Positions 1-11,267 of a stretch of DNA of 64,000 nucleotides are shown here, in pieces. Where the stretch lies: NCBI GenBank assembly GCA_003508835.1, contig PUFA01000057.1, forward strand, positions 8,196,501-8,260,500, in the 5' to 3' direction. The position numbers and the translations under genes are program-made. A model generated the notes under the pieces. The model saw only the letters and a list, made by a program, of their open reading frames with translations, made no database searches and was not told where the DNA came from. This DNA is from Eonycteris spelaea (Eukaryota > Chordata > Mammalia > Chiroptera > Pteropodidae). The stretch's first letter is position 1, and the number at the start of each line of letters is the position of its first letter.

Positions 1-199
1 TGAAAATTGTCACTAAATAATTATCCAACCAGAATAATCATGTCAATTTATATCCAATCAATCAAGTCTTGTTTTCTTACACCCTCACCAGTGCTTGATG
101 TTTTCAGTTATTAAAAACTGTTTCCAATCAGTTAGGTCAAAACAGTATTTTGTTTTAATTTGCATTTATCTAAATATTTGTGGGTTTGAGTGCCATTTT
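1..199. other. No recognisable feature
   Basis: AT-rich sequence with no coding potential and no repeat family that I recognise. It abuts the left target-site duplication of the RPL23A pseudogene. Confidence 0.4.
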
Positions 200-210
200 A
201 CAGGTTCCGC

Positions 211-713
211 TTTTTTTTATAGTGAAAAACTTTTTATATTTAGAATTAGCCAGCTGGACTCAGTTTAGATGATCCCAATTTTGTTGGCAACATCCAAAGC
301 ATCATAGTCAGGAGCCAGCTGAACATATGCCTTCTTCTCTCCATCAGGCCTGATCAGGGTGTTGACTTGGGCCACGTCAGTGTCATACAGCTTCTTCACA
401 GCCTGTTTGATCTGGTGCTTATTGGCCTTGACATCCACAATGAACACAAGTGTATTGTTGTCTTCTATCTTCCTCATGGCTAACTCAGTAGTCAGGGGAA
501 ACTTGATGATAGTAGCATAGTGGTTAAGATTGTTTCTCCAGGGGGTGCTTTTCTGAGGATATTTGGGTTGCCTTCAGAGCCATAGTGTCTTGGGCTGTTG
601 GAAGGTGGCTGAGGAAGCCTTTCAGCACTACTTTTTTTTTTGCCTTCAAAGCCTTTGCTTTGGCTTCGATTTTGGGAGGAACAGGGGCTTCCTTCTTCAC
701 TTTCAGTGCGAAG
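211..713 (-). pseudogene. RPL23A: RPL23A processed pseudogene (ribosomal protein uL23)
   Basis: Intronless, decayed copy of the mRNA for 60S ribosomal protein L23a, which sits near the nascent-peptide exit tunnel of the large subunit. The C-terminal 70 codons remain open (265-477 minus); the frame contains [17 protein letters not shown] and ends [12 protein letters not shown], as in the real protein. The 5' part is broken: the initiator is mutated (about 711-713), roughly 28 bp are missing in the lysine-rich N-terminal region (about 600-640), and other changes disrupt the frame. The 3' UTR and a short A tail (T run at 211-218) are present. Imperfect 11-bp direct repeats flank it, acaggttccgc at 200-210 and acaggtttcag at 715-725 (9 of 11 matching), as expected for L1-mediated retroposition. 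Known biology: RPL23A has many such copies in mammals. No sign of function. Confidence 0.93.
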
Positions 714-789
714 TACAGGTTTCAGTTTAAATGAATAAAATAGTTGAACTTAGAATGATGGCCAGTACAGAAATTATCCAGATAGCTAA

Positions 790-1060
790 TTAAACATGAA
801 TGTGCAAAGTAGAGTATTCTTTGGGAAAGAATAGAGGGGAATGGGTTACAGGTGAGGGAGGCACATTTCTAAACCTTTTTTTACTTACTTCATCAGGGAC
901 AGTCAGATGGAAGAGCTGTATGGGGCAAGGTATGGGCAAAGGGGCAGAGTTTCCATGCTCTTTCCAGGTACACTACTCTCCCCAAATTTCCATGTATTCA
1001 CCAACCAGGAGGCTTCATATTTTCTTAAAGTGTAGGTATTATACTAGATTTGGATCCTGA
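790..1060 (-). mobile_element. Fragment of an endogenous retroviral LTR
   Basis: The stretch from about 895 to 1025 (gatggaagagctgtatgggg ... tgtattcaccaaccaggagg) is clearly related to part of the longer LTR at 26611-27399 (about 26980-27080) and lies in the same orientation. It is a decayed solo-LTR fragment with ill-defined ends. The LTR family is not determined. The small open frame across it has no coding meaning. Confidence 0.5.
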
Positions 1061-1155
1061 GGATTGTCATTTTCTTGAGGAATTTTAAAGTTTAAGTACT
1101 TTCAATTTAGATATTCAGTAAGACATTATGTAATAGAAAATTACATATATCCTAT

Positions 1156-1156
1156 C

Positions 1157-1209
<53 letters not shown>

Positions 1210-1236
1210 ATCTATCTATCTATCTATCTATCTATA
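1156..1236. repeat. (TATC)n microsatellite
   Basis: About 20 tetranucleotide units, interrupted once near 1209 by an imperfect unit. It is long enough to be length-polymorphic. Confidence 0.97.
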
Positions 1237-2414
1237 TTTAAAACTGAAAATGACATGTATAGAGGCAGCCTATGTAAAGATCACCTATTTCATTTTTTAG
1301 TAAGGTGACATCTTTGCTAATCTCACCTATGCCCCTTTGTCATTCAGGATGCTAGTAACTCTGTGGTAACTAGTGGTTATGAGTTGGTCTCCTTCTTTCA
1401 CCTTACCCACTCCTTTCTTCCTCTACCCTTGAAAACTTCAGTGTTATGGACTGTAAACTTCAAGCAGATAAGGCCTACATGGCCTGAACTAAACCTTCCC
1501 AATTCCTTACCCTGAGGTCCTTCTTACTGAGCCTCTGATTGTGAAATGTTCTGCTTGCCCAGCCCACAGAAAATCTGCAAGAAGCAAATTGCTATAAGAA
1601 TAGTCCTGGTGACAAAAAGATGACAGTGGGTACTTGGTAGTGAGGAAATGACATTTATAAAAAGACAATTTAGTGTATAGTAGTGAATTAATGAGGAAAT
1701 TGTGACATTATGATAGTTGATGCTTTTGCTTGCAAAAGGTAGAGAAATGTGACATATTTTAAGAAGCCCTCTGTGCAAAATGTTTAAATTCAAGTTGTAA
1801 TACCTGCAGGTATAGAATTTCAGGTATCTGAAAAATACACTTTGTGGACTATCTCCCTTTTTAACAATGTAGGAAAAAGAAGACATTTCGAAATATCAGA
1901 TGGGCGTGGCCATGCATCCTCTTAGGCTGCCTCATTTTCTTATTTCCCCCACATTTATTTTTCGATATGTTTCATTAATAGCTACTTGCACAGATAATGA
2001 TGAAGAACACAGTTCTTAAGACACTAAACCAATGTAGGCTTTAGGGATGTAATTATCCTTCTGCTATTCACTTAGCAACATATTCAGAACCAGTGAATTA
2101 ATGCTGTAATCCACAATCCCATTTCACTGATTTACCCAGTTGAAAAATTCTGCCCCTTTACTTCGACACTGATTATTTAAATTACTGTTCTGTATATAAT
2201 ATCTGAAATAAAGCATAGCTGCTTCTGGACACAGCTTTATAATATATAGTGAGTTTGACTAATCATTGGTGGTAGATTTAAGATGTCTCAGACTTAGAAA
2301 CTATTGGAATGATCCTTCTGGGGAAAAAAAAAAATCCTACCTTTTTCAAGTCCTCCTGGGGGTGGGGGACGTCACCAGGAAAGAATTATTTGCTGTCAGT
2401 CAGTGTTGCAAAAT
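1237..2414. other. Unassigned sequence without recognisable genes
   Basis: No supported coding region. The 120-codon minus-strand frame at 1524-1886 has low-complexity, phenylalanine/leucine-rich composition and no recognisable motif. I see no repeat that I can name. Confidence 0.4.
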
Positions 2415-2885
2415 ACAGTAGCCCTCCCTTTTCCCAGGAGTATATGTCCCAAGACCCACAGTGGATACCTGAAACCAAGGATAGTACTGAACTGTATATA
2501 TACTATGTGTTTTCCTATATATAATACCTATTGTAAATTAGGCACCATAAGAGATAGACAATAATAACTAATAATAAAATAGAACAGTTATAACAGTTTA
2601 CTATAATAAAAGTTATATGAATATAGTCTCCGATTACCAATCTGATTATGGAGACAAAGTGACAAATGAGCAGGTAGTGTATATAGTGTAGGTACATTGG
2701 ACAAAAGATGATCTGTTCCAGGTGGAACAAATTGGGACAGTGAGAGATTGTATCACGTTACAATTTAAAACTTATGAGTTGTTTATTTCTGGAATTTCGC
2801 ATTTAATATTTTTGGACCTCAGTTGACTGTAGGTAACTGAAACTATGGAAAGCACAACTGCGGACAAAGCGAGGAGGAAGTACTG
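2415..2885 (+). mobile_element. Tigger-type (Tc1/mariner) MITE-like DNA transposon remnant
   Basis: Non-autonomous DNA transposon copy about 470 bp long. The ends form imperfect terminal inverted repeats: cagtagccctccctttt at 2415 and, on the opposite strand from 2885, cagtacttcctcctcgc. The left end is preceded by TA, the Tc1/mariner target. Inside, the AT-rich body with 'cccacagtggatacctgaaac' near 2455 and 'gttgactgtaggtaactgaaac' near 2823 resembles MER44/Tigger7-class elements as I remember them. No transposase is present. The exact subfamily is uncertain. Confidence 0.75.
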
Positions 2886-2911
2886 TTAACTCAAATGGCA
2901 CATTGGGTAGT

Positions 2912-3119
2912 GGTTCCATAGTGGAGTGGTAAGCACGCAGAAGGTCCTGGGTTTGTGCCCCAGTGGTCTACGGCCACGCCACCCTGAACAACCCCGATGT
3001 CTGATCTCAGAAGCTAAGCAGGGTCAGGCCTGGTTAATACTTGGATGGGAAGCCACCTAGGAAGGCCAGGTGCTTTAGGCATAAATAACAATAATAATAA
3101 TAAAATTAAAAAAAATAAA
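2912..3119 (+). mobile_element. tRNA/5S rRNA hybrid SINE (MEG-TR-like)
   Basis: Composite pol III retroposon. The head (2912-2965) resembles tRNA-Val, from ggttccatagtg to gccccagtg, with a tRNA B-box-like gggtttgtgccc, but the anticodon arm is collapsed by an internal deletion. The body (2966-3080) is 5S rRNA-derived: it begins gtctacggcc, contains agctaagcagggtc and acttggatggga (the 5S internal control region), and ends ggtgctttaggc. An A-rich AAT-repeat tail fills 3081-3119. A possible 6-bp duplication, tggcac, lies at 2896-2901 and 3121-3126. Established knowledge as I recall it: hybrid tRNA/5S SINEs of this layout were described in megabats. This is the main basis for assigning the organism. 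It is neither a functional tRNA gene nor a functional 5S gene. Confidence 0.88.
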
Positions 3120-4125
3120 GTGGCACTGCTTTTTTGGATAACAATGGTTAATCAAATTGGTTCAACATTATTGGTATTTAAAATAGATGAAAGAAAACTT
3201 AGGATTTTAAAACATAAAACTGGTAGTTTTTAACTAACTTTTCACCTCTTAAAGCAATTATTTGTGTTAAGCGTTTGTTAGTCTCATGCTTTTTAGGAAT
3301 CCACCTAACGCTTGACTTCTGAGCACTTTCATATAAACGAACGTTCTGATGCATAAGTTATGAGTATCTTAAAGCATTCAGAAAGAAGGGGTAGAGCAGT
3401 TAGGAATTTCATCATCAATCTTCTTGAGTCCTTGTACCTAGCAAACAGAATTTGGTTAACAGTCCAACTCAAGCGATGGTGTGCCAAGATAGACTTTTGG
3501 ATCAGATCCTGGTGGTATAAATGCCAAGGACCTCTAATTGGCCTCAAATATGCTTTGAAGTCATTTAAGGTTTAAAACTTTATAACTTTATAACTTTTAA
3601 AATCATGGTATTTTCTAAGGTGTAGAAGCTAAATGGTTCCAAAACCCATTTTAAAGTTCCAAAATGAAATTTATAGTTTAGAAATGATTGATTTGATTTT
3701 CTTAAAGAAGACCACTAGAGGTCACAAGAGATCTTGGAAAGAAAAAGGTTCTTTGTTTTACACATTTGAATAAAAAGAAAAATCTAGTTGGTGCCAACTA
3801 TAGGTTCTCCTTCCCCAACTTAAAAATGTTCATGATAAAAGGTTGGTTTAGCCAAAATACACTGCATTCTTTAGCACTACCACTAACTTGGATCCCCTAT
3901 GAATTTTTTTCTTCATTTATATTTTAAAACATATACACACATACACATACACACACTCTCAGGCTTGAAGACGTATAATATTTATGGCACTTAAATTGAC
4001 ATCAATCTCTTTTTCAACACTACATTTCAAGTCTGGCTAATGAAATGCAAATCCTCTCTGGATGTGGAAAATACCATCAGACAGGAGAGAGGAGGCACTG
4101 CCAATATTCTAAATGCAAAGGTGGC

Positions 4126-4146
4126 CTGCTGCTGCTGCTGCTGCTG
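4126..4146. repeat. (CTG)7 trinucleotide run
   Basis: Seven perfect CTG units. Short, with no coding context. Confidence 0.9.
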
Positions 4147-6169
4147 TCATTATAGTCCTTAAGTGTGAACGTTCCATCTGTGAGTTCACAATGATTTCTT
4201 TACTGGCAAGGAACATGGACCTCTTGCACTCAAGGAAAGATGACCTTTAGGTTTTCCTCTAGGATTGTAATTATACAGAAGAGTGGTCAGGATGCTGAGG
4301 CGTTAAAGCAATCTTAGGGTCTGCCTGTTAGCAAGAGACCATACCAGCTAGCCAGGAAAGTTCTGTGGGATCCAGGCATCACAATGCTCCTTGAAAGCCC
4401 AGCTAACTGGCATAATGGAAATGATGATTGAGTTTATTCTTTCTTGTCCCCACCTCCTAGGAAGCCAGTGAGAGCCATCAGGTCCCTGTCATTCCTCTTC
4501 TCACCTTCTCCTAGTTTTCGAGGACATCAATAGTCCAAGTGAGGTGTCCTTTAGGGGATGTTGATTTTCTTAAGCTTTGAATTTTACTCCATTTATATTT
4601 GGCATGTTTTTGCAGCATGTGATGGACATTTAGGTGCCTGAGTGATTCATCAGTTTTTATGGACCTTTTATGGACCTTTTGTTTCCTCTAAAAAAGTTAA
4701 AATAAAATATTCTGTGATTACATTAACAAGCATATCGTTGCCTACTGCAAGCCATATACTAAATGGAAGATATCAAGGAATGTTGCTTTTCACTCAGAGA
4801 ATGGTGTCATTCCCATTGTGCTTTATGTTGATGAACTATAAGCTTTCATAATCATCACCACTGAAACACTGTGGGTCACAGAAGTCACAGGCATGCAACA
4901 CTCCTATACAGAATGAATTCGCTGGAAGTTGTGGCTCTCTTATCTGAGTGGCAGGAAGTGCTCATCACCTCGGAGTGCTCAAATTTAAACATTTTACGGG
5001 ATGAATTGTTTTTTTGTAGTCGGGGTGTTTTGTTTATGTGGGCCTGGACTTCATCATATGCCATTTGAGACTCTGTGAAGCTGATGTCATATTTTATCAT
5101 TAGCACTGGGGCTGATGCAAGATCATAAATGATCAATTACCCCAAGGAATGCATTTAACAAAAGAAGTTCCTCTTTACTCATTTTGGAGAAGGGCTAAGG
5201 GAGGGACACTTCAGAACTCTATAATTTAGATGTTTTCTAATTATTTTTCCCTGAAGAATTAGTATTGAGGTATGATTATGGATAACTTGGTTAATGGGCT
5301 GCTGAGGACTCCTGATTAGGCTTACATTCTGGATTTCTCCGAATTTTTATTCCTGAGTTTTATATCTATGGGATATTATGTTTATGTCCATTACAAAAAT
5401 AAAAGCCCATGGTACACAGTTCCCTGGGTGGTAGTTGTCTCGATCCACTTAAAACAATTAGGATATTGAATTATTTTCTCATTATTTAAAATAATTATCT
5501 CTATTATTAAATATTGATGCGGATTTTTATTTTGGTAAAATGTTTGAAAATGGATTTGTTGGCTATTCTCTCCTAGAATCTTTTTTTTTTTTAAACCAAT
5601 ATCATCCACAAGTCTTTACAGAATAAAGCCACCTGTTAGCACCCTTTTGGCAGGTTGCTAGATGGGGAAGTGTGTAGTTTCTCAAATGCAATCGGGCTCT
5701 TTCAACCAAGGTCCTGGGTGCTCTGGTAGAGCCAGCTGGTGGGGGTTTTCAGGTGGTGTGGCATGTGACAGGCATACAAAGTCTCCCCAGAGCATATGCT
5801 GTGGAGTAATTAGCTGCCAGCCAGAGAGTGAAGTTGAGGGTGTCCCTTGTATCACCACATTGGGCCCTTTCTATCCTTATCCCTGTTCCTTTTGTAGATG
5901 AGAAACCAAGCCTTAACGTTGAAGTGACTGACAGGTTTCTCAGGAAGTAGAGTTAGAGGCCAAGTAGAGGGGCTGTGAAGCTGCCAGCTTAGGGATGAGG
6001 GGTCATTCCCCAGATATGTCCTCTGGAGTCACATGTTCCTCACTGGAAAACGGGCTCAGTGATTGCACCCTCAGTGCTGTCAGTGCATGTTGACGCTAGG
6101 CGAGGTCCTGTAATATGGTAAGGACCCCATCAATGTTGGCCATCATTGTTGTACCTGTGCTGTAGGCTG

Positions 6170-6650
6170 TGCAGATATCAAAGATCAACAAAGCCAGAAA
6201 TTGGTTAAAGTGGTAAGGACAGATTTTAATTAGTAATAGCCGTTGCAATAGGGAAGAGTCCAGTATAAACTGACTTCAACTTCAGTTTGTTCAGAGGTGA
6301 CTAGGAGTTTTAAAGGGAGAATGAGGAAATAGGGAAGTGGGTGAGAATAGGTAGAATCAGGGGAGTGAAAAATTATAACAAGTGGGAACGAGGCATTGGT
6401 CCATGTGAAACCTATTTGAGTTTGCTAACTGGTGCTTATTGAAGTTAGGCTCTTACCCCCAGAGACTAGATGTTGTCACTCAGGTGTTGACTAGAACAGA
6501 CATGAAATTCTTTTCGCATTCTTGAGCTTTCTCAGGAAGGCACTTACAAGGGGAGCTAGGGTTATCCTAGGGATGTGAACTTGAGCTGTTAGAAAATGTT
6601 AGTGTTTGTTCAAGTCTTTATAGGTCAAGGTAGAAGCCTATTCAAGAGAG
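6170..6650 (-). mobile_element. Possible LTR-like sequence
   Basis: Purine-rich sequence with the general look of a reverse-oriented ERV LTR (ggacagattttaattagtaa near 6218, in the place where a polyadenylation region would fall on the minus strand). No clean TG...CA ends or target duplication found. Family unknown; a weak call. Confidence 0.22.
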
Positions 6651-7309
6651 GGCTCAGAGTATCTTGGGTAGAATTTGGTAAGAGAGTCTTTGTCAAAGAG
6701 AAGTACACAACTCCCTCTCTGTTCCCAAAGAGCCTGCATTGCATTACCACCAGAAGTAGACAATGAGTATCTAATATTGACCTCACCATAGGGTTTCTTG
6801 GAAAGGAAGCAGGGAAGATGAACTACTAGAGAGTGTGGGGTATAGATAGATGATTTTTGCAAGATACTGGAATTTGGAATAAATGATGGAGTTATAGCAC
6901 TGGATAAGGAAAGAAGCAAAAGGAAGGAAGATGGTGAGGTCCCCTTCTAGAGACAATGAGTATATCAGCTTATATTGTTGTTAATAAGGATGGAAAGATG
7001 GAGGTCTTAAAAATGAAGCTAAGGGTTCTGCTTATCCCAGAAACAGTGGGGTTGGCAAAAGCTTTTGAGTTAAGGGAATGAAGTGAAGAAAGCAGGGTTT
7101 TAAACAAATAAGTGATAGTGGATAGAATGGGAGAGTTCATACCTATAGTGGCCAATGGACAACTAGTACAATGATTCGAGCTTTTGAAGTGATAACATCT
7201 TCCATTCCATGCATTGATTATAAACCTTCCTTCAGTTGTTCTTTTTGATCCTTCCCAACTAATTAGTAATAATGCTAATGATAACATTATTATCTTAATA
7301 TTTACTTCT

Positions 7310-7430
7310 TGTTGACATGAGAAAACTGTGGCATAGAGAGGTTAAGCGATTTGCCCAAGGTTACAGCTATTAAATCCAGACCCAGGCATCTGGCTGCCCA
7401 GATCAGGCTGTGACCAATACACTGTCATTT
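7310..7430 (-). mobile_element. MIR SINE fragment
   Basis: Contains the MIR core in reverse orientation: gagaaaactgtggcatagag, aggttaagcgatttgcccaa and ggttacagctattaaatcca. MIR is an ancient tRNA-derived SINE found throughout mammals. Confidence 0.85.
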
Positions 7431-8210
7431 ATTTTCCAGTCTCTCAAAAGAGCACAATGAGCTTTTGATGCATTTATTGTGGAGCCTCAGTGAACCCAGC
7501 CACAGATGGTAACTGGTACTTCTCAGTGTGATAATATAACACACAAAAATAGTTGGGGAAATGGTCAAGGACTACTTTAAAAAAATTAGTGGAATAAACT
7601 GTTGGGGAACATAACTATGTTGATAATACCCTTGTTGTCTGGATAAGGACCCCATACCATCTCTTCTTCCAGAGGGTGTTGACAAGAGTTTAAGAATAAA
7701 GTTCAACCTGGGGAGTTGTGTTTAATCTCCCGCCCCTTCACCTTGATTGTCATTGTGTGTGTGGTGTTGTTGTGTGTGTAGCTACTCTCTCTTAGCTCTG
7801 GGGTTTACAGGATAAAGATAGTTTTTCAAATATGTTTTCTTTGATCAAAATTCTTATTATTGATGAAAAATCAACATTATTCTAAGAGATGAGCCTGAGG
7901 TAAAGGTTTCATCTAGGGAGCAAGGTGGAGGTTTTCATCCAGAGTGCATAAGGCTGTCCAGTTTAAAGCATTTCTATTTGGAGAGTGGAGCTGTGGCAGG
8001 ATCGGAGGATCTGATCCAGCAGGGGCTGGAGAAGTTGTGGCAGGGCTGGCTGGAAAATCTACTGTGCTGACTATTGGCCCTTGAGCCAAAGTCTCTCCTC
8101 TCAACTGTTTTGCTTGTGCTCATGCCTCCTCCTAGCAATTTTCAAATGGAATGTCAAATTAAAGGAAGATTTTGAGTGCATTCTTTGTTGAGTGTAGTGT
8201 GTGACAATAG
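7431..8210. other. No recognisable gene
   Basis: Unassigned sequence. A short interrupted GT tract occurs near 7755-7780. No coding support. Confidence 0.4.
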
Positions 8211-8214
8211 GGTC

Positions 8215-8410
8215 TGTTAGTTGACCTGAATTCATTACATGGCTCTGCTGTCAACTGTTTCTGTCATCTCAGGCAATGCATTACATATTTTCCATGAGCC
8301 TTGCCTTTCTCCATCCAGAGAGTAAATACGGTGCCTGCTTCTTGTGGTTGCTATGATAATCTGGATAAAGCCTTGAGCTTTATATACATACTAATCACTC
8401 AATAGACAAA
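8215..8410 (+). mobile_element. Probable MIR SINE fragment
   Basis: Diverged MIR-like sequence in the forward orientation: catggctctgctgtcaactg, the tctcaggcaatgcattacat region, gtaaatacggtgcctgcttc, and a tail near actaatcactcaatagacaa. Confidence 0.5.
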
Positions 8411-9149
8411 TATGCTATTAATATAAAGAGAATATAATAGAAGATAAAGTGGGATGATGAAGATAGCATAGTAATGACATAGGGGGGAGGATGGTAAAGG
8501 TTAGTAGCCAAATCAGATACACTACAAAAAAATAATACAAATGTGGAACATTTTAATAAGAAAAGTACCAGGAAAAAAGTGTAAGAACATCCTAGACAAG
8601 TAAGGTAGAACAATAAGTAAAACCAAGAATGTTTTAAAAAGAAGAAAATAATGTTAAATATGGTAGCAAAATGGGTCCAAAGGCCAGCATCACCATGCTG
8701 CCATAAACCTGGTTCTTGTGTCTTCCCTACCCCCAAACACACACTGGCAGTCAAGGTCACTGTAGAGGTCCTGAAGGTGGAGGTTTGATGTGCCTGTGCC
8801 AGAATGGTGAGCAGAACTTCATTACCTTTAAATCAGCATTTCTCACTCCACAGAAACTGTAGCAATGTTTCAGGAATAAAGGGTACTATGGGCTACTTTC
8901 TGAGAAATGCATAAAGAGGGTTAAAATTCTTTATTGTAGTACTTTCAGAGTCTTTAATACATAACTATGACAGTCCAGGAGGGACTTATAGTAGGAAGTT
9001 GTTTTTAGACAGTAGAATCCTTTGTGTGTGTGTGGGGGGGGGGATGCTGGGGACAATGTCACAGAAGTAGAGTTCTTTGGAACACATTTGGGCAGTGCTG
9101 TCCCCAGCTTCTTGTCCTTTGGCTCATGACAAATGCTGCCCTACATTTC
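8411..9149. other. No recognisable gene
   Basis: Unassigned sequence. A short imperfect hairpin with arms gcatttctca/tgagaaatgc lies at about 8837-8911, and a GT tract followed by a run of G at 9022-9043. Confidence 0.4.
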
Positions 9150-9455
9150 ACACTCAGACATGTCTAGTGTATTCCCTCTGCCTGGAATTTTCCACCCCCA
9201 TGTTTTGACAAAGCTTCCTGTCCATATTCAGGTCTCAAATCTGATGTACTTTCTCAGAGAGGTCTTCCTACCACTTGAACCCATCCCTCTTCATTTCAAA
9301 GCCCTACTTGAAATGTTTGAAAGTGTTGTATTTGTTCCATTTTTATTCTCTGTTTCACCTATTTCATGAACATGTTGCTGTATTCCTGGCCTTTAGAACA
9401 GGATCTAGCCCATAGTAGGTGTTCCATTGAAGGAAGGAATGAACACTTAAATTAA
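9150..9455 (+). mobile_element. L2 LINE 3' fragment
   Basis: Matches the L2 3' region as I know it: cctctgcctggaattttcca, a cagagaggtcttcctaccac segment, then agaacaggatctagcccata and gtaggtgttccattgaagga before a GAA-rich end. L2 is an ancient mammalian LINE, long inactive. Confidence 0.85.
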
Positions 9456-10019
9456 GCCTTTCTGTTAAACAGGGTAGAAGATCATGATGATCTCATGCCA
9501 ATATTTATGTACCATAACACAATTCTGAAAGCAACTTATGGCGAATACTTCCTGGCTGAACTAATAGAGGCCCAAGATGAAGAGAATCATGCTGTCGTGT
9601 GTGAGGTTGGTGATTAATCCACTTAGGGATATACTTAATGAAAGAAATGAAATAAGCAATGTTGCTCCTGGTTTTGCCCAGCACACCTTGAGCTGCCATC
9701 TTGTCCCTCTTCTCCATGCCCTTCCAGGTGGCATATCAGGCCGGCTTCTGAGCTGTGGCATCACCCCCTCTCTCAGTGTTAACTGGTTTTAGGTTTTTAG
9801 GGTTTTGTGAGGTCCTTCCTGATGCCCAGGCTGCTGCAGATCCTTTGCTTTGTCTCTAGAGGTAGGGGTTAGAGTTAGGGTGAGGGGGAAAGTCCTTGAA
9901 GAATATCTAGGGGTGATTTTTGAGACCCTAAGATCCCAAAGATCAGAAGTTACAAACCAGCATCCAGCTGGCAGATGAATTTGGTTTGACTTGGAAAGTA
10001 ATTTTTAACCTTTTGTTTT
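9456..10019. other. No recognisable gene
   Basis: Unassigned. Overlapping short open frames on both strands around 9505-9792 show no recognisable protein similarity. Confidence 0.4.
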
Positions 10020-10119
10020 AACAAAATTTCACAGTTACAGAAACTTATAGGTACTCTAATTCCCTGTTAACATTTTACTATATTTTCTATGTCATCCTCT
10101 TTGCTTGCCTTTTCCCTCT

Positions 10120-10158
<39 letters not shown>

Positions 10159-10700
10159 AATATAGACAGACAGACAGATGTATAGATAGATATACAGTTA
10201 TATAGACATAGATAAAGATATAGGTAAACACACATATAAATATATTACATGAACCATTTAAGAGTAATTTGCAGATATAATGCCCCTTTACCACTAAATG
10301 CTTCAGTGTGTATTTCCTAAAAACAAGGATGTTCTCTTATATAACTGTAGTACACTAATCAAGTCAAGCCATTTCAATTCCTAATCCTATTATTCAACCT
10401 GCAGACCATATTCAGATTTTACTGACTGTCCTGATAATGTCCTTTATAGCAAAAGTAAATCCAGATCATTCATTGCACTCAAGTGTCATATGTCTTCAGG
10501 ATTTTATAATCTGGAATAACTTCCCAGTCTGTTTTTGTCTTTCATGATGGTAACAGTTTTGAAGAGCACAGGTCAGTTATGTTTTTAGAATGTTTCTCAA
10601 TTTGGATTTGTCCAATGTTTTCTCAAGATTTGATTTAGGTTATATTAATGTTGTATTAAATTTTGTTATATTACTTTAGTAATTAAAATTAGAAACTTGT
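10020..10700. mobile_element. Ancient LINE fragment (L1ME-like)
   Basis: Diverged sequence sharing a block with 37380-37520: around 10530-10640, 'cagtctgtttttgtctttca' then 'ttttgaagagcacaggtcag' and 'tgtttctcaatttggatttg'. This block is typical of old L1ME-class copies in antisense presentation. It is interrupted by the GATA microsatellite at 10121-10153. Confidence 0.5.
10121..10153. repeat. (GATA)n microsatellite
   Basis: About eight AGAT units followed by imperfect GACA/GATA units to about 10190. Confidence 0.95.
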
Positions 10701-11267
10701 TTATAACAATTGGAAAAATCAGGAGAATTTCATATTGAGTTTGCTTTTCTGCAGGCCCCAGTGAGTTGGAGCTCTGGAGTGGCTGCCACTGCAGGAGTTC
10801 AGGTGCCCTCCAGCCCACCACTGTTTTTACTTGTGCCCCAGTGTTTCATGACCCCTTCAGCCATTTTCCCCCACCTTGTACCAGCCTGGCCCTGTGAGCC
10901 TGTCAGTTATCTAGACTGTGGTCACATTTTTCTACATGTGTCTGCTGATTCTGCAGTGTCCATCCAGGAAGGCTTTACTGAGACTGGAGGTAGGGATTGG
11001 AGTGAAGAAAGATGAATCCCACATCCTCTGGATTGCCAGCTGTAGACCTACATGTCCACACCCAAAGGAAAGAGTGAAAAGGGACAAAAAAGAGAACTGG
11101 CAGGTTAACAAGCTTAACTGTGTCTCAACCCAGAGCAGCAAGTTGGCTGACTCAGGTGGCTGGTATGAGCAAATCTGCAACTCTTGAGACCATCTTTCAT
11201 CCTTGTCCTACCCATGAAGGCATTCACAGAGGGACACTCCTCCATCATAGAACTTTAGGTATCAGTG
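10701..11267. other. No recognisable gene
   Basis: GC-richer unassigned sequence lying immediately upstream of the L1-derived element. Open frames on both strands (for example 10710-11015 plus) have no recognised similarity. It could be part of a longer 5' region of the adjacent element, but I could not align it to the homologous copy at 59396-61043. Confidence 0.35.

Larger units (their letters stand above)
3120..7309. other. Long unassigned stretch without recognisable genes
   Basis: About 4.2 kb with no supported coding region on either strand. All open frames are short and unrecognised. It holds a mixed CA-rich tract near 3932-3956, a short CTG run (4126-4146) and a possible LTR (6170-6650), listed separately. 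The rest looks like old, mostly single-copy intergenic or intronic DNA. Confidence 0.4.

Noticed and set aside
265..477. A functional small ribosomal protein gene on the minus strand
   Set aside because: It is the C-terminal part of an intronless, N-terminally damaged RPL23A copy flanked by direct repeats and an A tail.
1156..1236. Regularly spaced short repeats as a CRISPR-like array
   Set aside because: The TATC and GATA tracts (also 10121 and 20303) are simple microsatellites with no unique spacers.
2912..2965. A tRNA-Val gene
   Set aside because: The anticodon arm is deleted and the 3' acceptor strand is replaced by 5S-derived sequence.
2966..3080. A 5S rRNA gene
   Set aside because: The sequence is fused to a tRNA-like head, is followed by an A-rich tail and has many changes in stems, so it is the body of a SINE.
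8837..8911. Small hairpin with gcatttctca/tgagaaatgc arms as a miniature transposon
   Set aside because: The arms are only ~10 bp, no target duplication was found, and decayed MER-type ends give the same picture by chance.
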